Part shown: positions 1-5,731 of the stretch, in pieces | Numbering within the stretch: position 1 is the stretch's first letter | How the letters are laid out: every line of letters starts with the position of its first letter | Assembly (NCBI GenBank): GCA_013817135.1 | Contig: JACDDF010000160.1 | Location: 1 to 6,062 of the forward strand | DNA length: 6,062 nt | DNA from: Nitrospirales bacterium | GTDB lineage: Bacteria; Nitrospirota; Nitrospiria; Nitrospirales; UBA8639 | Direction of reading: 5' to 3' | The notes under the pieces: generated by a model | The model's input: only the letters and a program-made list of their open reading frames with translations | Databases searched by the model: none | Told to the model about the DNA's origin: nothing | Position numbers and translations under genes: made by a program

Positions 1-546
1 GATTGCACAATGCACCCAAGTCCTCCTCGGAATATTTTATGGGAATGTGCTGTCGGCAATTGACGTCTCAGGCCTCTACATGAAACCGAATGACCCGTTC
101 CGGCCTTCCTTTGTATTTGGAATCGGTGAGGCGCCTGAGCAACTCAGGGTCATCCTCAATGATCGCGGCTTTCCCCCAAATTTTAATTCTGGTTTGGGTG
201 GCATACTCCATAATGAACAAAAAGCTTGCGTATTTTCTGATAAGTTTCCGATGGAGATGTACTGGCGATTGCCTTTGTAATCCGCAAATGCGAGCGTGCG
301 GTCATCCAGCACATGAAGGAAGCCTTTCGGACCTCCTCGATGTTGAATGTAGGGCCTTCCATCTCCGCTGGCCGTCGCCAAATAAAAAGAATCCTGCTCA
401 CGCAAAAAGTCTGCAAGCTCCGGAGTGATAGTGTCCGACCATCCGTCCCGTTCCTCCATGTGAGCATAATGCTGTCGAGATCCCAGACGTACCTGGACGG
501 CTTTCACGGATGGAGTGAAGGCGATGTCGCTGACAGGCATAGTCAT
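1..546 (-). pseudogene. Pyridoxamine 5'-phosphate oxidase-fold flavoprotein, frameshifted, with internal stop, partial at left edge
   Basis: Start ATG at 546-544 has an AAGGAG Shine-Dalgarno at 560-555, 8 nt upstream. The first ~110 residues read as a PPOX-fold FMN protein: FYLATASGDGRPYIQHRGGP, then a segment ending GNRQYISIGNLSEN, typical of the putative flavin-nucleotide-binding oxidoreductases. At the A run 219-223 (T run on the coding strand) the frame breaks. One missing T explains it, since the next frame continues the family pattern FLFIMEYATQTRIKIWGKA, then DDPELLRRL, GRPERVIRFHVEA. In that frame a TGA (70-68) stands where the family has Trp in EAWDVNC. Sense sequence (DVNCRQHIPIKYSEEDLG) continues to position 1, so the 3' end lies outside the window. 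The frame as it stands would give 156 residues with a scrambled tail. The indel alone could be a sequencing error; the added nonsense codon favours real decay. The exact substrate of this fold cannot be told from sequence. It is the last visible gene of the operon. Confidence 0.85.
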
Positions 547-1661
547 GATGCGTTCTCCTTTGAATGACCGGACGGTCCCGGAATTAACCGTGTCTCCAGA
601 AAATCCCGGATATACCTGGCAATCAGGGTGCCATATTCTTCCAGGGCAAAGTGACCAGCATCCAGGAGATGAAATTCTAGATTTTTTTAATCACGTTTGT
701 ACGGATGTGCGCCTTCGGCAGGAAAGATCTGATCATTCTTGCCCCAGACGATTAACGTCGGTGGTTGATGTTCACGCAAATACGCTTGCCATTTGGGATA
801 CAACGGTGGATTCGAGCCATAGCTATAGAATAGCTGAAGTTGAATCGCCTCGTTCCCCGGCCGATCCAGCAGACTCTGGGTAACATGCCAGTTGTCGGGG
901 CTGATCACCTCCTTGTTGCGGACCCCGTTTGTGTACTGCCATTGCGTCGCGCCCAGGGTGACGAGGAAGCGGAGCGCGTCCTGATTCGGCATATTCGGCT
1001 GCTTGTAAGCGGCTTTGACGTTCTTCCAGAATTCGTTGTCGAGGCCCTTGTTAATGGCTCCGCGATCTTTCCAGTACTCCTTGATCGGCTCCCAGAAATC
1101 ATTGTCGATTCCTTCGATGTAGGCGTTTCCATTCTGGATAATGAGTGCCTCGACACGCTCCGGATGGCTTTCCGCAAGCCGGAACCCTACGGGCGCAACA
1201 TAATCCATCAGGTACAAGCTGTACGTCTTCAACCCGACCTTCTGAATGAAATGTTCCATGACCTTCGCGAGGTTGTCGAAGCTGTAGTCAAATTCACCAA
1301 CCGGTGGCATGGAACTGTTGCCATATCCCGGGTAGTCCGGTGCTACTACGTGATATCGATCCGACAACTGCGGAATCAAATTTCGAAACATGTGAGAGGA
1401 AGTTGGAAAGCCATGGAGCAACAGAATTGTTGGTGCATCTTTTGGCCCTGCTTCGCGATAAAAGATCTCCAGTCCGTCCACCTCAATGGTTTTGTGGAGA
1501 GTCGGATAGCTGCCCCTCACAGAGGTATTTTGAACAGTGGCCGGTTTCTTATCTCCCGACTTTGAGGCCGTCGCGCCTACCACCAACAGACCAATGAGGC
1601 TAAATGGCACTATCGCTAAAATTCCAATCAACGGTTTGAGTATTGTTTTGAATCGTTTCAT
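543..1661 (-). pseudogene. Exported alpha/beta hydrolase (epoxide hydrolase/haloalkane dehalogenase-like) truncated by an in-frame TAA
   Basis: ATG at 1661-1659 is preferred over the in-frame GTG at 1685, because AAGGAA (1676-1671) sits 9 nt before it. Residues ~8-30 are one hydrophobic stretch after a basic N-terminus, a signal peptide or membrane anchor. Then comes an alpha/beta hydrolase core: LLHGFPTSS (oxyanion loop, ~81-89), [22 protein letters not shown] with presumed nucleophile Asp153, and a cap region. The acid region is [22 protein letters not shown] (Asp310). Family members have Gly where this protein has Val in MDYVAP. The frame then meets TAA at 689-687. Beyond it, in the same frame, reading resumes as [19 protein letters not shown] and runs 47 codons to TGA 545-543, so the catalytic His (337) lies beyond the stop. 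The lost codon fits Leu (TTA to TAA). The original stop overlaps the next start as ATGA, suggesting former translational coupling. The 324-residue product would probably be inactive. Confidence 0.85.
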
Positions 1662-1744
1662 GATGGCGGTTTCCTTCTTATTCACTCATGTAAATTCATG
1701 TTTTATAGGATGTGCCGGTCTCTTCCAATTTCCCTGGTTAGAAT

Positions 1745-2113
1745 TCAAGGGTTGCGATAAAACCGTTCCTGGATGATCTGGCCGTCCTGCCATTTGGCCA
1801 CCACGACCTGCTCCACATGGACCGGGGTGCCGTCCGTAGCTACCCAATCCATGATCGTTTCATAAAACGTCACGCCCTCGCCGATGCCTTTGGCCGTGAC
1901 ATCGAACCGTTGCCATTCTTTCATCGTGCTCAGAAATTCCCTCTCCCGTTCCAAATTGGCTTCTCGGCCAACGGTCGGAGGGAGAGCGTTCTCCTGCATA
2001 ACGGCATCTTCCGCATAGAACTCAGTGATGGCATCCAAAATTCGGCCATCTCGAATGTACGAAAACAGGTCTTCCAGTCTGTCTTGAAGCGTGATCGTGG
2101 TTGAGGCGCTCAT
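1745..2113 (-). CDS. SnoaL-like / NTF2-like superfamily protein
   Basis: A 122-residue protein starting at ATG 2113-2111, with AGGGAG at 2126-2121, 7 nt upstream. The layout is that of a compact SnoaL-like cone-shaped alpha+beta barrel: an N-terminal helix (LQDRLEDLFSYIRDGRILDA), the turn EFYAEDAVMQEN, a helix ending NLEREREFLSTMKEW, then beta strands FDVTAKGIGEGVTFYETIMDW, VHVEQVVVAKWQDG and QIIQERFY. Length and order match the family and no lesion is seen. Members include polyketide cyclases, isomerases and many non-enzymatic binding proteins, so the reaction cannot be assigned. It lies 64 nt after the CxxC protein gene and 83 nt before the hydrolase gene, same strand, and is probably co-transcribed from the sigma-54 promoter. 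A role in handling the same small molecule as the hydrolase is an inference from context. Confidence 0.8.
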   Translation of the reverse strand: MSASTTITLQDRLEDLFSYIRDGRILDAITEFYAEDAVMQENALPPTVGREANLEREREFLSTMKEWQRFDVTAKGIGEGVTFYETIMDWVATDGTPVHVEQVVVAKWQDGQIIQERFYRNP

Positions 2114-2177
2114 GGGCGTTCTCCCTAAATTAAAAATGATTGAAACATGATGAAGTCAAATCAGGGATGCACTTGTT

Positions 2178-2726
2178 TCACACGCGAGCCTCAAGTTCCG
2201 AAACTGCCGGGAAATCTATCTCCGTCGCAGCTATGTGGTTGAAATAGTTGGTGAACAGCGTCAGAGAGATATTGGCAATAAGTTCCACAATATCCCCTTC
2301 TGAGAATCCGGCTTTGCGGAGTTTGGCTACCTCCTCATCGCTGACCCGCCCACGGTTCGTGACAACGTTGCGAGTGAAGGCCAAGACGGTCGCTTCTTTC
2401 GGGTCCGGTGACTCCCCTCTCCGGCTATCCCCGAGAGCCTCTTCGCTCAGCCCGACCGATCGTCCGATCGCTGAGTGCGCTGCAAGGCAATACTGACAGT
2501 CGTTGACTTCCGAAACCGCCAAAACGATCTGCTCACGAAGCTTCGAGGAAAGACTCCCTTTGGAAAGGGCGCCCGAGAAATCAAGGTAGCCCTGAAGGAC
2601 CGACGGCGAATTGGCCATGGTCCGCATAATGTTGGGTGCGAAACCGAGCTTGCTCTCCACACCTTTCAGTAACCGTTGAGCCTGGCCGGTGGCGATTTCC
2701 GGATTGAGTGCCTGTAATCGTGGCAT
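2178..2726 (-). CDS. Carboxymuconolactone decarboxylase/AhpD-like peroxidase-related protein (CxxC)
   Basis: The start at ATG 2726-2724 gives 182 residues (MPRLQALNPE...). It has AAGGAG at 2742-2737, 10 nt upstream. An in-frame ATG at 2780 would add 18 residues encoded largely by a pentanucleotide repeat, with no ribosome site, so it is rejected. The hallmark is EVNDCQYCLAAHS: redox Cys77 and Cys80 with His84, the AhpD-fold motif (E-x-N-x-C-x-Y-C-x3-H). The region around residues 20-60 (VESKLGFAPNIMRTMANSPSV) and the tail FTNYFNHIAATEIDFP are typical of uncharacterised peroxidase-related members. Such proteins reduce hydroperoxides using a CxxC pair; some relatives are decarboxylases instead. 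It is the first gene after the sigma-54 promoter at 2794-2810. Together with a flavoprotein and a hydrolase it suggests an oxidative or xenobiotic stress function, which is inferred. The gene looks intact. Confidence 0.88.
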   Translation of the reverse strand: MPRLQALNPEIATGQAQRLLKGVESKLGFAPNIMRTMANSPSVLQGYLDFSGALSKGSLSSKLREQIVLAVSEVNDCQYCLAAHSAIGRSVGLSEEALGDSRRGESPDPKEATVLAFTRNVVTNRGRVSDEEVAKLRKAGFSEGDIVELIANISLTLFTNYFNHIAATEIDFPAVSELEARV

Positions 2727-2736
2727 GGTCTGCGTT

Positions 2737-2742
2737 CTCCTT
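2737..2742 (-). promoter_or_regulatory. Ribosome binding site deciding the CxxC protein start
   Basis: AAGGAG on the minus strand, 10 nt before ATG 2726. It continues as GGAGAACGC, a stretch also found before the SnoaL-like gene (AGGGAGAACGCCC-ATG) and the flavoprotein gene (AAGGAGAACGCATC-ATG). This supports the inner start over the ATG at 2780. Confidence 0.75.
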
Positions 2743-2763
2743 GTGTTGTGTTGTGTTGTGTTG
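2741..2763. repeat. Pentanucleotide tandem repeat (TTGTG)4 plus TTG
   Basis: Four perfect TTGTG units and a partial fifth (CACAA on the coding strand) lie in the predicted leader between the sigma-54 start site and the ribosome binding site of the CxxC gene. The first two bases overlap that AAGGAG site. The unit is five bases, so copy-number change would alter leader length but not the coding frame of the preferred start. Confidence 0.9.
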
Positions 2764-2793
2764 GTAAAGATCGCATTCATGTTTTCGTGGTAT

Positions 2794-2810
2794 TACAATG
2801 GCCGTGCCAA
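2794..2810 (-). promoter_or_regulatory. Sigma-54 (-24/-12) promoter of the minus-strand operon
   Basis: The minus strand reads TTGGCACGGCCATTGTA. Against the established consensus TGGCACG-N4-TTGC(A/T) it matches every position except T for C in the -12 GC, and the GG-to-G(C/T) spacing is exact. The predicted start is near 2783, giving a leader of about 57 nt to the ATG at 2726. The divergent neighbour encodes a sigma-54 activator, which strongly supports the call. Confidence 0.85.
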
Positions 2811-2876
2811 ACCATGAAAAACCATAAGCTAATGTTTTATATATAAATTTAATATTTTAACGATTTTCAAAAACAA

Positions 2877-2895
2877 CGATTATTCGTGTTAATCG
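2877..2895. promoter_or_regulatory. Candidate upstream activator site, CGATTA-N7-TAATCG
   Basis: Perfect 6-bp inverted arms (2877-2882 and 2890-2895) are separated by 7 nt. An additional half-site, CGATT, lies at 2861-2865, 16 bp upstream on the same face. The centre is about 100 bp upstream of the predicted sigma-54 start near 2783, inside the usual range for enhancer-binding-protein sites. Binding by the adjacent activator is inferred. The site overlaps an alternative GTG start (2886) of the activator gene, which argues for a later start. Confidence 0.5.
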
Positions 2896-2913
2896 AAAAC
2901 TCATTGCACACAC

Positions 2914-2925
2914 ACGAAATTTCGT
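2914..2925. promoter_or_regulatory. 12-bp perfect palindrome in the activator leader
   Basis: ACGAAATTTCGT is fully self-complementary and lies 18 bp before the preferred ATG of the activator gene. It falls in the spacer of a weak sigma-70-like pair (TTGCAC 2904-2909, N17, TAAATT 2927-2932). It could be an operator for autoregulation, but the run is AT-rich and may be chance. Confidence 0.3.
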
Positions 2926-2942
2926 TTAAATTTTTTTCACCC

Positions 2943-4571
2943 ATGAGCACCATGAATCAAGAATGCCAAGAGGGCACCACGTTAGATTCCCTCAAATGCC
3001 TGCTGTTGGACATTGCTCAGCAACGTTCATTGAACGATTTGTTGTGGCTGATTGTGCGCCGGCTGGCAGATCGATCCACCGTGGTTCTGGCCAGAATCTG
3101 GCTCATACGGCCCGGTGATATCTGTTCCACCTGCCGGTTCAGGGAGGAATGCCCTGACCAGACAAGGTGCCTCCATCTCGTAGCCAGTGCAGGCCGGTCA
3201 AGCGTGGAGGACAAAACAGAATGGAAAAACACCGAGGGATACTTTGCTCGATTCCCCTTGGGCGTCTGTAAGGTGGGGCGAATCGGAAAGACCGGCGAGC
3301 AACTCGGCATCAATGAAATGGAAAATAATCTGGCCTGGATTGCCAAGCCGGACTGGGCCAGGCAGGAAGGCATCCAGGGCTTTCACGGACAGCCTATTAT
3401 CTATAAAGGGGAAATCCTGGGGGTGCTGGCGGTCTTCGAACGGGAATCGGTCACCGCTGACGCCACCGTCTGGTTCCGGATGATTGCCGATCACGTGGCC
3501 GTGGCGATCGCCAATGCCCGCGCCTTTGAGGAAATCGAACGCCTCAAAGCCCAATTGGAACTGGAAAACACATTCTTAAAAGAAGAGGTATTGGAAGCGC
3601 AGAATTTTGGCGGGATTGTCGGACAGAGTCCGGCCATCGCCAGCCTGGTGGAGCAAATCGAACTGGTGGCACCCACGGATGCCACAGCGCTTATCTCGGG
3701 GGAGTCTGGAACGGGAAAAGAACTGGTCGCACGGGAAATTCATCGCCGCAGTCAACGCAAAGACCATCCGCTTGTGCGGGTCAACTGTGCGTCCATACCC
3801 AGAGAACTTTACGAAAGCGAATTTTTCGGCCACACCAAAGGTGCCTTCACCGGGGCCTTAAAAGATCGAGCCGGGCGATTTCAGGCAGCCGATGGCGGAA
3901 CGCTGTTCCTGGATGAAGTCGGAGAAATTCCGCTGGAGATGCAAAGTAAATTGTTACGTGTCTTACAAGAAGGGGAATACGAACGGGTAGGGGAGGAAAC
4001 CACCAGGAAAGTGAATGTGCGCATCATTGCGGCCACCAACCGGAAGCTCGCACAAGAAGTGGAAGCCAAGCGCTTTCGACAAGACCTTTATTACCGGTTA
4101 AATGTGTTTCCCATCGAAGTGGCTCCCCTGCGCAATCGCAAAGAAGACATTCCGTTGTTGGCTGCCACCTTTATGGCGCTGGTACGGAAGAAACTGAATT
4201 GCTCCGGACGGGAACTCACCCAGGCCGAAGTTCTGAAATTGCAAAACTATCATTGGCCGGGCAACGTGCGGGAATTGCAGAATATTATTGAGCGCGCGGT
4301 GATCTCGTCCCGATGTGGTTCGGTCAAATTTGACCTGCCGGTTCCCCAAGCCATTGGAGCATCAATCAAAACCCCTATCAAGAAAAATGGTGACAACTCC
4401 AACGAGATACTCACCGAAGAAGACATGCGCCTGCGCGAGAAGGCCAATCTCGAATTCGCCTTACAACACACCGACTGGAAATTTTATGGTGCAGGCGGGG
4501 CCGCCGAACTCCTGGGCATCAAACCGACCACCCTCCTCTCCCGCATCAAAAAGATGGGGATTAAAAAGTGA
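2943..4571 (+). CDS. Sigma-54-dependent transcriptional activator (GAF, AAA+, Fis-type HTH)
   Basis: 542 residues from ATG 2943; ATG 2952 is equally possible, and a GTG at 2886 is less likely because the dyad overlaps it. No start has a clear ribosome site. Residues ~27-195 form a GAF-type sensor that includes a cysteine cluster at C61, C64, C70 and C76 (C-x2-C-x5-C-x5-C). A helical linker rich in Glu and Leu (~196-220) follows. The AAA+ domain has Walker A GESGTGKE (253-260), the sigma-54 contact loop GAFTGA (300-305), Walker B GGTLFLDE (318-325), sensor I around IIAATNR, the arginine-finger region [10 protein letters not shown] and sensor [11 protein letters not shown]. Residues ~515-542 are a Fis-type helix-turn-helix ([20 protein letters not shown]). 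All key ATPase residues are present, so it should be functional. There is no receiver domain, so it senses a ligand or redox/metal state rather than a phosphorelay. It is divergent from a sigma-54 promoter, its likely target. Its stop overlaps the next gene's GTG. Confidence 0.95.
   Translation: MSTMNQECQEGTTLDSLKCLLLDIAQQRSLNDLLWLIVRRLADRSTVVLARIWLIRPGDICSTCRFREECPDQTRCLHLVASAGRSSVEDKTEWKNTEGYFARFPLGVCKVGRIGKTGEQLGINEMENNLAWIAKPDWARQEGIQGFHGQPIIYKGEILGVLAVFERESVTADATVWFRMIADHVAVAIANARAFEEIERLKAQLELENTFLKEEVLEAQNFGGIVGQSPAIASLVEQIELVAPTDATALISGESGTGKELVAREIHRRSQRKDHPLVRVNCASIPRELYESEFFGHTKGAFTGALKDRAGRFQAADGGTLFLDEVGEIPLEMQSKLLRVLQEGEYERVGEETTRKVNVRIIAATNRKLAQEVEAKRFRQDLYYRLNVFPIEVAPLRNRKEDIPLLAATFMALVRKKLNCSGRELTQAEVLKLQNYHWPGNVRELQNIIERAVISSRCGSVKFDLPVPQAIGASIKTPIKKNGDNSNEILTEEDMRLREKANLEFALQHTDWKFYGAGGAAELLGIKPTTLLSRIKKMGIKK
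4494..4568 (+). repeat. 75-bp direct repeat, copy 1 (activator 3' end)
   Basis: This stretch encodes the Fis-type HTH end, [20 protein letters not shown] onward. It recurs at 5648-5722 with four substitutions, the first 49 bases being identical. The match stops at the AAG just before the TGA/GTG junction with the synthetase gene. Confidence 0.95.
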
Positions 4572-5279
4572 AGGATCGATTGACCAAATCCCAAGTCGAC
4601 CGCCTCGGTGAAAGATTAAGGAATAAAAAATATAATGAGACAGATCTGAAATTGCTGGATGAGTTTAGGAGGTCTTTTCATGAGGCCTACGAGATAACGG
4701 TTAACGCCATCCGCCTTCGTAACAAAGCAGAACCCAGTGGCAGGCCTGCCAAATCAACAACTGCTATTATCGAAAAACTGAAGCGCGAGAGTATTCGACT
4801 CAGCCAATTCCAGGATATTGCTGGATGTAGAATCGTTGTTGGTACAATTGTTGATCAAAACCAGATAGTTTCCTCAATGATTAACATTTATCCCTAACAG
4901 CAAGATTGTCGATAGTCGCCTCCACCCTAGTCACGGATATCGTGGAGTTCATATAATCGTGGATGTGGAGGGGCAATGGGTCGAATTCCAAGTTCGAGGC
5001 ATGTTGCAACATTTGTGGGCCGAAGTTTCTGAGAAATTATCGGACGTGGGCGATCCAAGTATTAAGTATGGTGGTGGTAAGCACGATATTCAGGCTGCGC
5101 TGCAAGAATCCTCATCTCTGATTGCTGAAATTGAGAGTACTGAAATTTTAATTGTTTATTCAGAAAAGAAAAATTTTGATAGCAAAGATAATTCAGAATT
5201 GAATGAATTACGGAAAGGTGTCAGCCAGATTAAAAAAGGAATGGCTGAAAACCTCAAGAAGCTTTTTAAGAATTTGTAA
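4568..5279 (+). pseudogene. Stand-alone RelA/SpoT-domain (p)ppGpp synthetase-like protein, split by a +1 frameshift
   Basis: GTG 4568 overlaps the activator's TGA as GTGA, suggesting coupled translation. The first frame gives 109 residues, with GRPAKSTTAIIEKLKRES and LSQFQDIAGCRIVV: the ATP-binding basic patch and the Mg-binding Asp83 of the RelA/SpoT synthetase fold. It ends NIYP at TAA 4895-4897. The next frame continues directly as NSKIVDSRLHPSHGYRGVHIIVDVEG, VEFQVRG (presumed catalytic Glu139) and QHLWAEVSEKLSD, IKYGGG, to TAA 5277-5279. Removing one C from CCC (4892-4894) would give a 236-residue protein with all motifs, including the guanine-stacking Tyr124 in the HGYR loop. No HD hydrolase domain is present, so it resembles a small alarmone synthetase or the related toxic class that targets nucleotides or tRNA. 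The C-terminus is a Lys/Glu-rich helix. Options are real decay, a sequencing error, or programmed slippage at CCC TAA. It is visibly AT-richer than the activator gene, consistent with transfer. Confidence 0.85.
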
Positions 5280-5299
5280 AATTATGGGGTGAATATAAA

Positions 5300-5542
5300 A
5301 TGATTTTCTTAATGGAATATGATCGACCAAAAGGGAAAATAATTAACATCACCAGCTTCAATGATAATGACCGGACGAAAGCTGAAAATAAAAGGTTATT
5401 GATTGAACTTGAGCTTCATAAACTACACATAGGCCGTGAAGTGGTATTACTCGAAGCAACAAACGAGGATGCTCTCCGTCGCACACATCGACGTTATTTT
5501 GAAAATGCTAGTCAAATTGGCCAGTCTGTGAGTGAAAGTTAG
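5300..5542 (+). CDS. Small protein of unknown function downstream of the RelA/SpoT-type gene (possible antitoxin or partner)
   Basis: 80 residues from ATG 5300 with GGGGTG at 5286-5291, 8 nt upstream, and only 20 nt after the synthetase stop, so almost certainly the same transcript. There is no recognised domain. The pattern suggests a small alpha/beta fold: strand IFLMEYDR, strand KGKIINITSF, a charged helix (residues ~24-43), strand REVVLLEA, helix NEDALRRTHRRYFENA. No signal peptide, transmembrane segment or Cys is seen. The conserved-looking end (EVVLLEA, ALRRTHRRYFE) resembles small hypothetical proteins I associate with RelA/SpoT-domain genes, but I cannot verify this here. Context allows an antitoxin or accessory role. 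It appears intact although the synthetase is frameshifted, as expected if loss of a toxin is tolerated. Confidence 0.7.
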   Translation: MIFLMEYDRPKGKIINITSFNDNDRTKAENKRLLIELELHKLHIGREVVLLEATNEDALRRTHRRYFENASQIGQSVSES

Positions 5543-5577
5543 CAGCTATTCAAGAGGACTTTTTAACAAGCAACAGG

Positions 5578-5598
5578 AAAAGGTATTAAGAACCTTTT
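5578..5598 (+). terminator. Weak candidate hairpin after the small gene
   Basis: AAAAGGT (5578-5584), a 7-nt loop, then ACCTTTT (5592-5598) form a perfect 7-bp stem about 35 nt after the small gene's stop. It is AU-rich with only the stem's own T run at the end, so termination would be weak. Confidence 0.35.
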
Positions 5599-5600
5599 AA

Positions 5601-5731
5601 TTGAAGTTCGATCTGCCTCTTCCACAGGCCTGTGGGGAGACAGCCCCGGCGGGGCCGCCGAACTCCTGGGCATCAAACCGACCACCCTCCTCTCCCACAT
5701 CAAAAAAATGGGGATTGAGAAGACCCATTAG
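5601..5731 (+). pseudogene. Remnant of a second sigma-54 activator gene, 3' end with internal deletion
   Basis: Positions 5604-5635 translate as KFDLPLPQACG, matching [11 protein letters not shown] just before the HTH of the intact activator (residues 462-472). After 12 bases, another frame (5648-5731) reads [20 protein letters not shown], then MGIEKTH and TAG, matching its last 26 residues. The intervening ~124 bp present in the intact gene are missing, which also shifts the frame. No GAF or AAA+ part is present upstream. The DNA match is ~71% in the first block (10 mismatches in 34) and ~95% in the second, so this is either an old paralog whose 3' end was converted or a composite of rearrangements. 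The tail GIEKTH-stop may show the ancestral C-terminus that the intact copy (GIKK-stop) lost. Confidence 0.85.
5648..5722 (+). repeat. 75-bp direct repeat, copy 2
   Basis: Second copy of 4494-4568 with four differences: CGC to CAC, AAG to AAA, and AAA to GAG. Together the copies bracket the synthetase and small-protein genes (about 1.08 kb). Confidence 0.95.

Noticed and set aside
840..1565. Long plus-strand open frame (241 codons)
   Set aside because: It is antisense to the hydrolase gene, has no ribosome site or family pattern, and the opposite strand has clear motifs.
2141..2180. Inverted repeat TGAAACA/TGTTTCA between the SnoaL-like and CxxC genes
   Set aside because: Only 7 bp with a 26-nt gap, overlapping a stop codon; weak as terminator or operator.
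2886..2942. GTG 2886 as start of the sigma-54 activator
   Set aside because: No ribosome site, and it lies inside the candidate activator dyad; the residues added are low-complexity and unlike the family.
4494..5722. attL/attR of an integrative element
   Set aside because: No integrase or recombinase between the repeats, and homology extends upstream of the downstream copy (5602-5635), which fits a paralog remnant better.
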